NCBI GenBank assembly: GCA_963573305.1
Contig: OY754337.1
Span: 72,265,094-72,329,093 of the forward strand
DNA from: Pyrrhosoma nymphula
Lineage: Eukaryota; Arthropoda; Insecta; Odonata; Coenagrionidae
Direction of reading: 5' to 3'
DNA: 64,000 nt
Positions 10,974 through 23,252 of this stretch are shown here, piece after piece. A model generated the notes under the pieces. That model made no database searches. It was given only the letters and a program-made list of their open reading frames with translations, and was not told where the DNA came from. Each line of letters opens with the position of its first letter. The stretch's first letter is position 1. Both the position numbers and the translations under genes were made by a program.

Positions 10974-11141
10974 GCATTATTTGGTCCTTCTGGCATGTTC
11001 ATCAACAGCAGAAGACCAGTTGGAGTGGTGTGGCCTAGTTGAGTCAAAGATCAGGCATTTAATCGGCAATCTTGAGCGGAACCAGCATATCACCTTGGCA
11101 CATGTCAACCCAGAATGCTTTACCGATCAAGAGACTGTTGT
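10974..11141 (+). CDS. poly(A) polymerase exon, start of RNA-binding domain
   Basis: This exon encodes HYLVLLACSS, LEWCGLVESKIRHLIGNLE and ITLAHVNPECF, the start of the C-terminal RRM-like RNA-binding domain. The acceptor is TTTTCCAG. Two GT dinucleotides overlap at the 3' end. I place the boundary at 11141 (GT/GTAATG) because the phase then joins cleanly to the exon at 15243 and gives the conserved MWFIGL strand; reading on would hit a TAA at once. Confidence 0.9.
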
Positions 11142-11282
11142 GTAATGATTTTTCTTCATTTGCTACCTTTTTTGTAGAAGTAGTGATGTATAATTTTTAA
11201 GTTACCAAAAACTTCCAAATGTTTGTGGCCTTGATTTTTGTCTTATTATAGGGATGTTGAAGTACTAGAAGAGTGTTCTACC

Positions 11283-11627
11283 AATAGGCTTCATAAGCTC
11301 TGTTTAAATGATTGTATTATTCCATCAGGGCCTTTGATTTTTGTTGTCACTTTGAGAATTCGGGCATCAGTGTTTTTTAGAGTTTCTTTCCTGATTGTAA
11401 AATTAGGATTTGATCAGGGCAAGTTATTGAAACAGCTAGATATTGACTGTGCTTAATAGGCTTTATAATCTCTGTTTAAACGAATGTATTATTCCATCAG
11501 GGCCTTTGATGTTTGTTTTCACTTAGAGAATTCAGGTATCAGTCTTTTTTAGAATTTCTTTCCTGATTTAAAAATAAGGATTTGATCAGGACAAGTAGTT
11601 AAAACAGCTGGAAATTGTCTGTGCTTA
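11283..11627. repeat. two-copy tandem duplication, 172-bp period
   Basis: The unit beginning AATAGGCTTCATAA at 11283 is repeated at 11455 (AATAGGCTTTATAA). Long shared words include TATTCCATCAGGGCCTTTGAT and CTTTCCTGATT, with scattered substitutions. It lies in the intron after the exon at 10974 and has no coding signal. Confidence 0.8.
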
Positions 11628-11926
11628 TGATGTAGATCTATTTTTAATGTTTAATTAATACAATGGAAATTCTTTTTTCATTGTATCCTGCATTCAGGTC
11701 TAAAAACATTGTTGTGACACTTCATTTTACCCTTGTTTTTTAATTTAAAGAGGTGCCTCAATTTTTGCATTCTTGCTACAAATAATGAGACCACTTGGTG
11801 AACTTCCATTATTTGTCATGTTTATTTGTTCAAAAAAATGCATTGTATGTATATTGAGCGATAGTGGAAAAGTTATAGCTATTAGAGATTGGTTATCTGA
11901 ATGAAATTTGGCAATTTTCTTTTCTT

Positions 11927-12195
11927 CAAGAGTGTATATGTTCATTGATCCTATAGATTTTTCATCTTTTGGCAGAATGCTTTTAGTCATTACAATTGTT
12001 TTCCTGATGTGAGCAAGTGAAATGAATTCTTCCATTCCCTTTCTATCCCAGGGTGAGCCATGAGACTGGTTGGAAATTTTTTTCTTCAATAGTCATTGAT
12101 TTCATAGATATTTCATCACTCGGCAAAAACCTTATAGTCATTGCAATTGCTTTCTTGATGTTAGCTAGCGAAATGAATTCTTCTCGTCTGTTTTC
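11927..12195. repeat. two-copy tandem duplication, about 151-bp period
   Basis: The segment with TCATTGAT, CATAGATATTTCATC and GAAATGAATTCTTC occurs twice, with the CATTGAT word at 11943 and 12094. The copies are more diverged than those of the duplication just upstream. Both sit in the same poly(A) polymerase intron. Confidence 0.65.
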
Positions 12196-12199
12196 ATCC

Positions 12200-14260
12200 C
12201 TGTGAAAGCAATGTCATAATTCAGATAGGTTCAGCAAGGCACCTTTGCCAAGAACTTACTTTTGTAATCACCATATTGGTGAAAGCCTCATTATAAACAG
12301 TTATTACATTATGTGAAACTTGTATTTTAAGGAGTCAATCACCTGGACCGAGATTCAAACCCAGTTACAATGATATTTCTTCAAAATGGTTTAACCAGTA
12401 AAGCTATCCAGGCATCATCTTCCTCTAAGAAGCTCACAGAATCTATAAAGCAGTTCATTGTTAGATGTCTTCTTATATTTGTTATGGGAGATGATGTGTA
12501 TTGTTTTTAGACCTGATGATAGGGTATGTGTTCAGAAGTAGATATTATAGTAGAGCATTTCTCCAGGAATATACTTGTGTGTGAGAGGTTTTATCATACT
12601 TGTGTATTTTGTCTGAGACCCATTCCCTAAGGAGGCCCAAGCAAGTATACGCTGTGTGACAGTTTGGTGGTTCTGTGCAATAGGATTATTGTTCTAGCGG
12701 TGAACAGGTCAGTAAGTCAGGGAAAATATTGTAATTTTTCCATCCTCCCCCAAAAAATTATAAAATTGCTAATATGAAGTCAGTACATAACTCATCTGCT
12801 GACAGTAGTACTAACTGTGCTTCCATTGTCAAGGTTTCCACCACTGCGGATAATGGACTGATTCAGTAAGTTTTCTTCTCATCAAATAAAAATATTCAAT
12901 TAAGCTAACCCAGCAAAACTCTTGTTCCAATCTTTTGATTGCCAGTGTTGGTGTGTGGACAAAATGACTGATTAGCAAACTTCACGGGAATGTGTTTCCA
13001 CTTTAACATGTTTCTCAATGAAATTTGATGGAGTTTTGAAGAACCATTTTTCACAGGAGTAATTATTTCATTGGAAATTGATTAACAGGCCACCATTAAA
13101 AAAATTATTTCATTCAATGGAAAACTCAAGGCCTCAGTAAATAAATGAGTAGTTTTCATATTTTTTATCAGGGCCACACACATGTGCCACGACAATTTTT
13201 TAGTCAAATTCATATTAACATTATTATTATCATTAAGAAAGATTATTTCACAAAGATTTCCAGAAACCAGCATGTTGGCTTTGTGGCATATTACAGTGTT
13301 GGAATAGGCAATATGTGACATGAGGTCTGGATTGGGTGTATTGTAAGTGTAAATACGAATTAGATAAGGCTGTGTCATGCTTCCTTGGAAGTTAACTTGA
13401 TAGTCTCGATTGTGCTGTGGAACATTACAGTGAATTTTTTAGGCATATAAAGTTGTAATTATCATTATATATTCAGTTTTTCATCAGATGTAGTGTTCTC
13501 TTCCTCAGGTTCTCCCCCTTTTCCTGAAAAAGTGAACTTTGAGTTACATCAAAATTCCGTCATAGTTCAAGGCAGGATTAATTATATTACTATTGATAAT
13601 AAAGTGATGGAACTGATTTTCACACAGCCCATTCCACTATTTCTTAAAAGTCTGATTTATTAATTGATTATTATTTCTGAGGATGTGTGGCCTCCATAGT
13701 AGCTTTACACAGTCATCCCCGGCATATATCCTCTTTGGGATACATCGAGTAGACGTGTAAATAATGCTTAAATAGAAACTACTTTGGCAACTCTGCTGAG
13801 TTTTTTGATATTGATAAATGGAGTAAAGTTCCATTAGAGAAGCCATGTGTATGTCCACAAATTATGTAATTTTCATGTAGAATAGTTAATACTTCATCTA
13901 ATGGCTAAATTTTTACCCTGGGTTCTTTCGGCATGTCCTTCCTTTACCTATGTGAATTGCAGAATTCATTTCCTTGAGCTCAATCAAGAGGAAGCTTATA
14001 TCTTGCAGATCTTACCATAGTTGGCCTATGTTATGCCAGTGCTTAATTCTTCTTTTAAATCATAATTCAGGCTGACAAATAGCTTGTTCTTCACACTATG
14101 AATTGATTTGATGCCAAAGGGATTTCTATATACAGGGTGGCCACCCCTCCTTGAAAACCAGAAATACTCCTTGAAATTCTTAATAATTTAAGAGTATCAT
14201 ACTGTTTTGTCTAATTATGAAATCACTGCTTCAGTGAATAATTAATTTGTTCTCTTGTCC
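12200..14260. other. intron, no gene seen
   Basis: The middle of the 4.1-kb intron between poly(A) polymerase exons 10974 and 15243. It is AT-rich with short random open frames on both strands. I see no exon, tRNA or further element I could support. Confidence 0.5.
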
Positions 14261-14265
14261 TTAGA

Positions 14266-14268
<3 letters not shown>

Positions 14269-14330
<62 letters not shown>
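14269..14330. repeat. (TA)n microsatellite
   Basis: An uninterrupted run of TA dinucleotides about 62 bp long. It abuts the fragment at 14331-14830 and may be the simple-repeat tail of that retroelement, which would read on the minus strand. Confidence 0.95.
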
Positions 14331-14334
<4 letters not shown>

Positions 14335-14830
14335 CTTCTGAGAAAGCGCACTCTGCGAATAAAAAAACAAATATAAATATACTTTTAAAACACAGGCACA
14401 CAAAAATTAAAAGGACACTCACAGAATAATTTGCGGGACGTTTCGACGGGCAAGCTGCCATCGTCAGCGACAAGAGACTAACTAGTGGTCTGTTACCTCG
14501 GGTGAGGGGGGGGAGCGGAACAGGAGAAGGGAAGGGGACTGGTGGGGAGCGGGAGCAAGGGGTTGCTATTGGTCAGTGGGCCAAGTTAAGCCTGGGCGAT
14601 TCAAATGCTCTTAAGAACCAGATGAATGCCATCTCGCGAGTCCTCAATTCAATATTAGTTGCTGATTCGGGGAGGGCTTCTAATATAGAGAGAGAGAAAC
14701 ATTTATTGAAGGTCTTACGATGGGAAGCGGTATGTTTAGGAATGGGATCAATGAAGGGAGGACATGTGGTGGAGTGGCGGTGCCCATTCATTCGTATTGA
14801 AAGCGGGGTAGTACATTCGCCAACATAAAA
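14331..14830 (-). mobile_element. probable Penelope-like or LINE 3'-end fragment
   Basis: The minus strand carries an open frame (14791-14573) with NGHRHSTTCPPFIDP and LRTREMAFIWFLRAFE, which looks like the decayed C-terminal part of a retroelement protein. It is followed by the hammerhead-like motif at 14433-14467 and then the TA tract. That order resembles the 3' end of a Penelope-like element. The GIY-YIG and reverse transcriptase domains are not visible, so the family is tentative. Confidence 0.4.
14433..14467 (-). ncRNA. hammerhead-like motif, CUGACGA core
   Basis: The minus strand reads CTGACGA, a GGCA/GCT/TGCC stem-loop, CGTC, then GAAA followed by CGTC. The flanks TTGTCG (before) and CCGCAA (after) pair in five of six positions as stem I. 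The extra CGTC before GAAA departs from a standard stem II, so function is uncertain. It shares its layout with the motifs at 8872, 35822 and 50281. Confidence 0.42.
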
Positions 14831-15242
14831 TGCCGGGCAGAAATTTCTAGAAAACCTGGAATAGTCCTTGCTTTTGAAAAAGAAAAGCAGTGGTCACCCT
14901 TATATGTTTGTTTTTTGGCTTTTTTTTATGAAATATTTATCTATTTTAGAGCTTCATTGCTATTTTTTACTCCTCCATACAATTTCCAACTTTCAATGAA
15001 ATACAAAACTGATGTGGACCAGAAGGCTGTCTACTTTGACCGTGGAAGATGCTTGAAAAGATATATGATAGCCTGCCAATGGCTGACATCAAGAGTTATC
15101 CCATCCATTGTATTAATTGATCATTGTTTAGAGACATGGTCTTTGGAGACCCCTTGTTGCCCCGTGTGTAATTTAATTGGTGTTGTACATGTGAGTGATT
15201 TCAATTTATCAATGCTTCTTCAAAATGCTTATGTTAATACAG

Positions 15243-15416
15243 GGACTCAAAGTATTGTGCCATGTGGTTTATTGGACTTGTGTTTGCCAAAACAGAAAAC
15301 CTTAATGTGGATCTCACATTTGACATACAGTCATTCACAAATTCTGTTCATCGGCAAGCCATCCAAATCAAAATGCTTAAAGATGGAATGAAGATTGAGG
15401 CCAGACATGTGAAAAG
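15243..15416 (+). CDS. poly(A) polymerase exon, RNA-binding domain
   Basis: This exon encodes AMWFIGLVFAKTENLNVDLT, then FDIQSFTNSVHRQA and MKIEARHVKR. The DLT.DIQSFT..V.RQA block is diagnostic for the RRM-like domain of poly(A) polymerase. The acceptor is AATACAG and the donor is AG/GTAATG. A longer open frame on this strand from 14915 is in a different phase and is not coding. Confidence 0.93.
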
Positions 15417-15737
15417 GTAATGTTTTATGCTTATGATTCTGTTTTTAGAGGCTGATGTGAGAATATTTTGGTAATTGATTGGAACTGTCAGTACTTCTGA
15501 TTATTTAATAATGAATTTTAACTGGGAAATAATTATAATGTTAATTTTGAAATTAGTACTTGTCATTTAGATATAATTTTAGTAATTAATTTTTTATTCA
15601 AGTACCTTCTCAGTTAATGTGTATGCCTCCAATTTTGAAGTTGGTCTATTCATCTGATGTTTTGATATATCCATTCCATTTACACATATGCTACAATGTA
15701 TACTTGACTGAGTAGAGCCTCAATTCCTCCCTTACAG

Positions 15738-15789
15738 GAAGCAACTAAGCCAATATTTGTCACCCAGTATTCTTAAAAGAGAAAGGAAG
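15738..15789 (+). CDS. poly(A) polymerase micro-exon
   Basis: A 52-bp exon encoding KQLSQYLSPSILKRERK. It continues the HVKRKQL..LP..VL.KKK motif that closes the RNA-binding domain in vertebrate enzymes. The acceptor is CTTACAG and the donor is AAG/GTAAGC. It is too short to show as an open reading frame and was found by homology and phase. Confidence 0.9.
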
Positions 15790-15975
15790 GTAAGCATATT
15801 TATTTTTATGAAAGCAAATATTGAAATAACTCTGGCTGGAATAGTGCCATCAAAACATTATGCTTTATTGCTATTTATCATGGCTTAGGTCATAGCAAAT
15901 GAATGTAATTAAACTATCAACATAAATATTAAAATTTTTTGTTGATTATAATATTCTCCATTTAATTTTCTGCAG

Positions 15976-16242
15976 ACGAGTAATGTTCCATCGACCAATA
16001 CAACGCCAACGCCTGGCAGTGTCACTCCTCCTGCTGAGCGCAGAACTAAGAGGCTGCGGAATGGTGCTAGTCCCTCACCATCCCCACCACCGGTAGATAC
16101 CAGCCCTTACGTTGGATCAAGTAATCCTGTGCCCGAGGTTGTCACTGCCAACGTTGCTAAGAAAAGAGCAGCTGAGACTCAAGATGACCCCTTGAACAAA
16201 AAGTTACGTATTCAAGATGACGGCACTCCATCTAGACTTCAG
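15976..16242 (+). CDS. poly(A) polymerase exon, Ser/Pro-rich tail with NLS
   Basis: An 89-codon exon rich in Ser, Thr and Pro with two basic clusters, RRTKRLR and AKKRAAETQ...NKKLR. These resemble the nuclear localisation signals found in the low-complexity C-terminal tail of metazoan poly(A) polymerases, where phosphorylation regulates activity. The acceptor is CTGCAG, the donor is CAG/GTGAGT, and it is phase 0 at both ends. Sequence conservation in this tail is low, so the assignment rests on position, phase and composition. Confidence 0.8.
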
Positions 16243-16850
16243 GTGAGTTAAAATTCTTTTGTTATATCTATAGAGTTGTGAAAATCCAATTTATATTATT
16301 TTTTTATACGTGTTCTGGGGCAATCTTTGAAAAATACTAAAACCATGGTGAGATAAAAAGAAACATCTGTTCCAATCAACAAGTCCGCTTCTATCAATTT
16401 TCAAATTATGGACATTGAATGCATTGCTTTCCATGTCGTAGTTTGGCACGTTAACTACATGTGTCACATTTTATCGCTTTAATGCCTGAATGTTTGATGT
16501 AGTATTACAAATATGATATTGTCATTTTTTACTGCTTACTAACGGTGCTTTTTCCTCTGCAGAATTCCATGGAAAATCACTCTATCTTATATGGTTACAT
16601 CTGCATTTATTGCCTATGAAATCCAATGAAAGGCTTTATTTTTTCATCTTATTTTCAGTGCTTGAAATATTAACCATAGTATGTATAATAGGCAAATGTA
16701 AGGGTTTCTTTACTTAAAAGCAAAAACATTAAATATTACACTGAATTGGCCTTGGCAGTCTTAGCACTCACTACCAGGAATATACTGGCAGTGAAAGGGT
16801 CCATTTAACTCTCATTCATTGTTGGTAATTTGTATGTCTCTCTTGCACAG

Positions 16851-17162
16851 GGAGAAGATTCTCCCAGTAATTCAATAGTGGTTAATTGTGGGGAAGATTC
16901 CAACTCACGGTTCTCACTGGACGATCGGGATCTGCCTGGCTTGGATGGACCTGGAGGTGGTGGCGATGCTGACCAGCCCTCTGTGGAGGGAAAGGGGCCC
17001 GTGGCAGAGGAGGAGGAGTCAATGGAGGATGAGGAGGTGGGCTCGGGGGATTGTGGTGGTCGGCCCACAAACAATAACAATAACCACGGGCCATCACCTG
17101 CTCCACCAGCTCCCTCCTCATCCTCGTCGAGTTCCTCCTCCTCGCCTGCCCTCAGCAAGGAG
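16851..17162 (+). CDS. poly(A) polymerase exon, acidic/Gly/Ser tail
   Basis: A 104-codon phase-0 exon encoding a low-complexity tail: GEDSPSNSIVV, a Gly/Asp-rich stretch, an acidic EEEESMEDEEVGSGD run, an Asn tract and a Ser tract ending PALSKE. The acceptor is TCTTGCACAG and the donor GAG/GTATGC. If the donor is not used, the frame reads 16 more codons to a stop at 17211-17213, giving an alternative C-terminus. The downstream last exon is unresolved; see the candidate at 30187. Confidence 0.72.
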
Positions 17163-19980
17163 GTATGCATCTTGTCACACTCAGAGCAATTGTACCCTAT
17201 ATGTTGTCCTTGAGTTAGCGTTTGGTGGTGCTTTTACAATTGATATTGCCTCCTACCCCCATGGCAATCGGTGTTTTTTGATGAATGGTTTTTTTTATAG
17301 CCTCCAAAGATATTTGGAAATCCATTTCTAGTTTTTTTGCCCATTTTTATGGCAAAAAGTTGAGTTTTTGTTTAAAGTAGGTAATTGAATGTTGGCAATT
17401 AGTTGCCATATCTAATTTTCTTTGATTTTTATCTCACGTCAATTCCTTTGTGACACAGATGTCAGGAAATGACGTCACCACCCTCTGTTTTATCTTAAAA
17501 AGATTCTTCTGTATTGTCACAAAACCCCAAACTCTCTTTCAGCCTGAAGCCCTATATTTCAAAATCCTCGTTACCCACCATGTTGCAGCTATTGGTTGTT
17601 GCAAGTCCTCGTTCTTCTGGATTGCTCTTAATGTTCTATCACTTTATCATGACATTCTGGCCATTATGAGGATATACGTTAATGCTTTCTTGAAAGTTTT
17701 GTTCAGAATTTATGTGGTCTTGTAAAAATGTGTCTTTAGTTTGACACAATGTTACTTATTTCAAAATTTATAGCTATTTTCGTTATGATTTTTGGGGGTA
17801 GGAGTTCTAAATTCAAATATTTGCATGGCATGACTTCCCCTGAGATATGTAATTGGAATTACAAGTCATTTATCAACAATTGATGTTTTCACATATGAAA
17901 TAAAGTATTTCAATTCTTCCTGCCTTTTATTTTGTGTTGTAAAATGTACTCTTTCTTTGACTTGCATGTCAATTTGGAATACATGTAATGAAAGAGTGTC
18001 ACTATTGGGCAATCTTAAAGTTTGTCAGCCACTTTTTCTTACTGGCTTTCATGAGAGTTCAGCAGGAGGCTGCAGTGATGTACATTTTTTTTTCAGCAAG
18101 ATGATTGACTTAAAATTATTTGGATTACATGTTTTCTTAGCGATCTTTAATGCTTCCTTTTACTTCAATGGACTTGCACTTCAGGATTTTAATAAATGTA
18201 TCTTTTAAAAAATACTACGTATCACAATCGACGTACTTCTCCCTATCAAAAGGCATGACCTCTGTATGTGTAATAACTTGTTTAACTCCATAATGAGTGA
18301 ATGAATGAATGCACTATTCTCAATTTCAAAAGTTAGCACATTGTCTTATGCGGTATCATAATATTTTCTTCCAATTCTTCTGTTCTGTGAAAAGGAATGA
18401 TGATGGATATAAGGCCTTTAATTTGGCACTTAGATATGCTGCCACAAAACTTGTAAGTATTATGAAATTCATCACCAGATGGTTATAAGGTTTGGTCGTG
18501 TAAGCTTTTTCGCTGACTATAAGTAGAATGAGATTTGTTGAACAAAACAGGTAAGTTTTTATCTCATGGTATAATATGAATTTCTGACTTTCACACCAAG
18601 ATTTGACTGGATGTTACATATCAGTAAAATATATATATAGTCACCTGTTTACAGATGTTTTACTGTTGATCAAGTGAATAAGATTTTGAAAACAGCCTCT
18701 TGTGTAAAAGCTGACCAGTTATTACTCGAGCATTCTATTCAGCATGTGACTTGTTCGTGTGCTAATGTCCTAGACTGAAGAAATATTTTAAGTTCTTCTC
18801 ACTTACTGTACTTTACATAATGATGTTCTGTCATCCATTGATTCAGTGTCCCTACAATTGATTTCTATGGCCATTCCTCCACGAAGAAAGCATCATTAAG
18901 TAAGTGGATTAGTGTTCTAAGCTGTGGCAGTTACCTTTTAGATGCTGAGCCCCTAGCTCATGACTAGTATGTAAATTGAACAAGTTGGTCTGCTGAAAAA
19001 GTGTCGGAATGCTTTTTGTGCACTATTTTTTTAACCAGTGTAAATCAATCAGTTTTCAAATCTTTAATTTGGATCTTTATTTGAATACCTGAACGACTGG
19101 TCGATATTGAACCCAAATTTCTACCTTTTTGTGCTTATTTTTATTTGCTTACGTAATTTTCATGACTAGTGTTAATGTGTAGGCTGAGCAAAAAACAGTG
19201 TGGGATCTACACTTTGATAAATTACAAACCTCCTTAGTTTTTCCCTCAAGCCTTTCATGACTAGAAAGATTTAGGAATCTTAGGTCTTCAATGTCAGTCC
19301 TTGCAGTGCAATGTCCTAGGTTTTGCATCTCTAATTCAAGAATTTCTTCTGCAGGGGTAAATTTTATTTTATTTAACTCTATGGGTAATGACCCATTTAA
19401 ATTTTGTGTTGTAGAACTATAGTTCTCATATCACTTTCAATTACAATAGAGATAATTAAGGTACAATTATATGTTTTTGCTAGTATAATCCAGTAGGGTG
19501 ATGACCTAACTCATAACATCCTGACTTCGGCGTTCCAGAGTGCCAAATCACAGAAGAACGTCCCTCGCGATTACATATCGGTTGTTTGCACATAGCCAGC
19601 GCTCCGTAACATCCACCCATAATGTGTCTGCGCTTGAAGCGATCACGTAACTGGAAAGGATGCTACAGAACACCAAAAACGAGGCACTTCATATGACGGG
19701 TTTGGCAGTCAGTCTTTCATAATGTCTAGTAGAAATATATGCAAACAAGAGCCAATTACCTAATATTTCGTCTTTTAATGACAGCAGTCGGATGCAATAA
19801 GAACTCGGGGAGCCTGCCATCCAAGGAATTTCAATGTAAACTTTTAATTTTTATTAATATAAGTGTTTTTTGACGTCATGTCAAACGTTCAAGTTCTTGT
19901 GGAAATGTTATTTTCACATTATATATATTCACAATGTGTTCGGAAAAGAATCATGGTGGGATCTAGTGGAATATGTTGGT
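17163..19980. other. no firm gene; intron or 3' region of poly(A) polymerase
   Basis: A T-rich stretch with no recognisable domain. A possible short exon at about 18396-18451 (NDDGYKAFNLALRYAATKL, then GTAAGT) has a weak acceptor and matches no protein I know. The end of the stretch leads into the LINE remnant. Confidence 0.4.
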
Positions 19981-19988
19981 ACTGTGAA

Positions 19989-20880
19989 TTATATATGACT
20001 CAATAGTGCAGGACAGTCATATTTTCCACTTATTATGTTATTAAGGACAACTAAATCTGAAATAATGTGCCTAAATGATAAGGTTTTTATGCCAAGAACA
20101 CTAAGAATACTGTCATAGGAAATGTTTTTTACTTCATGTCGTGGCATAAAGTTAATGGGTCGTAAATATTTATGCTGAACCCTCTCAATGGTTTTATTAT
20201 GTATATCATAATAAGGACTCCATATTGTGGAAGCATATTCCAAATGAGGTCTCACTAATGAGCAATAAAGAAATTTGAAGGAGTTAATGTTTTTGAACTG
20301 CCTAGTGTTTCTTGCAATTAGTCCCAAAATTCTCAGAGCTTTCTTTCTGGAGTACTCGGTGTGTTCAATGAAGGACATAGATGAATCAAAGATCACTCCC
20401 AGATTTGTGATTGACACCTTTCTATTAATAATTTCACCTTTCATCTTGTATTCAAATAGTATGTGACATTTTTTTCTGAATAGTGAAAACTTGGATATGT
20501 TTAATTACATTCTTTATCACAATTAATTGACCTGAATATTTTTAGGTCATCAGAAAATAATAAGAATTGAATATAATACTCATGTAATACTGAGGTAATA
20601 TCGTTTATAAATATATTGAAGAGAAATGGACCCAAGTGTGAGCCCTGGGGTACACCTGATTCTATTTAGTATTCAGTTGATTGAAAGGATTTTACTCTAA
20701 TTATCTGCTTCCTCTCAGTCAGGTAACTCTGCATCCAGAGCAAATTTTTACCCGCTACACCCAGTGCCTCTAGTTTTTTAATTAAAATATCATGATCAAC
20801 TCTATCGAAGGCTTTCAAGAAATCCGTGTATACTGAATCAACTTGTGACCCGTTGTAAATGTGAAATATTTCCTTCCATT
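19989..20880 (-). pseudogene. non-LTR retrotransposon reverse transcriptase, 5'-truncated (Jockey/CR1-like)
   Basis: The minus strand reads from about 20880 down: VYTDFLKAFDRVDHDILI, then a VPQGS-type block (SGVPQGSHLGPFLFNIFIND), LLFSDDLKIFR in place of the usual FADD, and the thumb-like C-terminus NLGVIFDSSMSF, FLYCSLVRPHLEYASTIWSP and IERVQHKYL. The last 151 codons are open (20444-19989). A stop interrupts the earlier part near 20670, and the frame breaks near 20510. The endonuclease part is absent. Jockey/CR1-type clade is inferred from the motif style. Confidence 0.82.
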
Positions 20881-22144
20881 TAAGAATGCCTTATTGATTT
20901 GGGATTTGGAAGTTTAAACGTGTTTTGCACTGCAGGTGATGTTTTATTATAGTTGTTGAAAGCAATCAAGGTTACAACTTATTCTGGTATTCTTATCAGA
21001 TATTTGGTGGTAAATTTCTCCATTAAAAAATTATTTTCATAAAATATGCCACAAATTTATGATCCAAATATTTTCCCTACCAAATTTACATTAATGAGAG
21101 GGGTACAATTTAATCTAGTTTATCTGATATAACATTTCCATCAAATTGTAGTACATGGCATACTAAGGGAGTCAACGTTGAATCGGATGAATAAGTGGAG
21201 AAAAAGTGGGACACATACTTCAGTAAGTAAAACGAAACTCAATTCCCACATAGTTCCAGTACAAGTTTTTTTTATTTACTGGCATGAATTGAAATAAAGC
21301 TCTCACTTGTGACCATCTGCTGAGGTTTAAGTCCTGTGTATCTCAGCTTAAACAGCTCTTATTTTTTACTCTGGTGTTATTATTGAAAGTGTTGTAGCTA
21401 AATAATTGCATGATGGTGGAATTCAATTGCCATTGTGGAAAATACATTAATGATTTACTCAAGTAATGATTCATAGGTGTTATGCCATGTACAACAAATT
21501 TGGTGTTCATTTTCTATCATTTAACTGAAGTGTTACGTCTGCTTAATTATCTATGAAGAATTTAAGACTAATCTGACATTTTGCTCCATCCTCCCAAGGT
21601 GGTCTATGGATTCATTTAATAAGATGAGGCAATTTGGCTAATGGGAAACATAATGGTGTTAATTTGTGAGGTGATATAAAGAAGACCGCCGTAATGCCCC
21701 ATTATGTAATGCCTTAATTTACTGCGTAGGTCTAAGAACTAAGTTTTTAAAACTTGTTTTTATACTCAGTGCCCTCATTCTTGCTATCTCATGAGCAGCC
21801 AATGAATTCCTGTTCATGTAATATTAACCCCTTGTGTGTATTCGGTGGTTTTCATCATAACTTAGGTAGAGTATAGGTATCACAGAACTTTGTGACATTT
21901 GCCAGAGGAGACCTTAAGGTCAGGGAGAGTAAAGCAAATGTGGATGAGTTGGGAGACGAACAAAAGGGATTATATGAAGATCACTGTAGGGATCTTTATT
22001 CCCTTTGTCTTGCCTCCTTCATATTTTCCTCTTTCTTGACTCATCCTATGAAGGTGAGTGCCACCAGGCTCTTTACCTCCTGTACAATTACTTATTGTTC
22101 CATTAGGCCCTTAGTATTGTTTTGTGTTGATTAGCATTGGCTGA

Positions 22145-22905
22145 CAAGGAGACTTAGCCAAAATGATGTCAAGAACCAAGATGAGACCTTTTTTATGAGA
22201 TAGTAGACTATTAGATAGGAATACGGTTGACGGGTTCTGGCTCCATTCACCCTGGTTCGAGAGAAAAATGTATTAGAAAAACTACAGAATTCTGCCATAC
22301 GCAATATAAGCAGAAACTCTATCTTCCAGATACAATAACCTGTTGGACTAGGGGTAAAGCGTAGGATTCACAGTGGCTTGCTAGGCATTGGTCCAGGATT
22401 CGAGACTGAGCTGGAATATTTTTTCTTGTTTTCTAACTTTTACACTTTTAGTAATCGTATCAAAATCTTTAAACCTGTTGCTTTCAGTTTTATTTAATTT
22501 TTTTAATCTTTGCAAATAATAGAAAATGCACTCGTCACTAATATTTATAGCTAACTCACCCTTTCCTCGCATATCGTACAACCAAGATATATTCAAGCGG
22601 AATAGACAAGGCGGTGGTGCCGATGTCAAGGAATCTTAATTTGTAATCAAGAGAATTTAAACTTGATACCAACGAGGAAGGTCCCAGGTTCAAGTCCTGC
22701 TGCGAGTAGTTTTTCTAATCTTCCAATCCGGTCAATTTGGAGTAATCCAAATGCTTATCTTCGCAATTGCTGATTTTGATATAGCTAATTTGAAGAATTT
22801 AAGGAAATAGGTTCTTGAAAAATGTTTATAGCCAACTAACCCTCGCCTCGGATATCGTTATACGAAGAATTTATTCAAGTGAATAAGTCAATCCAGAGTT
22901 GTTCA
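22145..22905 (+). repeat. left terminal inverted repeat
   Basis: Pairs with 25770-26537. It contains two tRNA-like stretches with B-box-like words, GGATTCGAGACTG (about 22395) and GGTTCAAGTCC (about 22688), each followed by a T-run. The inner boundary is the GAGTTGTTCA word, after which the arms diverge. Confidence 0.88.
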
Positions 22906-23252
22906 AATTTAATATAAAGAAACCATATTCTAACACTTTCATAATTTTCATCTTTGAAATTCGGAAGCGAGTTATTTAAAAAATACTCACTATGCGAGCA
23001 TTCAATAGTGGGAACCGTGGGACTCATTTAGCTTTCTGAAAACCCTCCAAAATCAGCAAAGCCCCTGTGTAATGGTACATACCAGGGCCTGCATAGCGGT
23101 ACATTAGTGAAAGGGTGCTCTGCTCGTATTTTCCTGTCGTTGGCAGTAGTTCGAGTCAAGCTCTTCATCAGTTCACAGTGGAAACCCAGCATTTGGAAAA
23201 TAATTTTTTGTAGTGAAATTATTCTGCCAAAGAGTTTCTTTCAGTGAAGGGG

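Noticed and set aside
14915..15391. 158-codon open frame on the + strand
   Set aside because: It overlaps the real poly(A) polymerase exon (15243-15416) in a different phase; the conserved protein reads in the other phase.
16745..16802. CTGGCAGTGAAAGGGTCC, resembling the end of the CCCTTT-type MITEs
   Set aside because: No partner end within several hundred bases and no TTAA beside it, so an element cannot be delimited.
16830..17170. Long open frames on the opposite strand and in other phases over the last poly(A) polymerase exon
   Set aside because: They are low-complexity shadows of the Ser/Glu/Gly-rich coding exon.
18396..18451. Possible exon NDDGYKAFNLALRYAATKL with GTAAGT donor
   Set aside because: The acceptor context is weak, the phase does not fit the poly(A) polymerase exon at 17162, and no family match comes to mind.
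22381..22629. 82-codon minus frame matching a plus frame at 26025-26234
   Set aside because: The match is due only to the inverted repeat arms; it is not a conserved gene.
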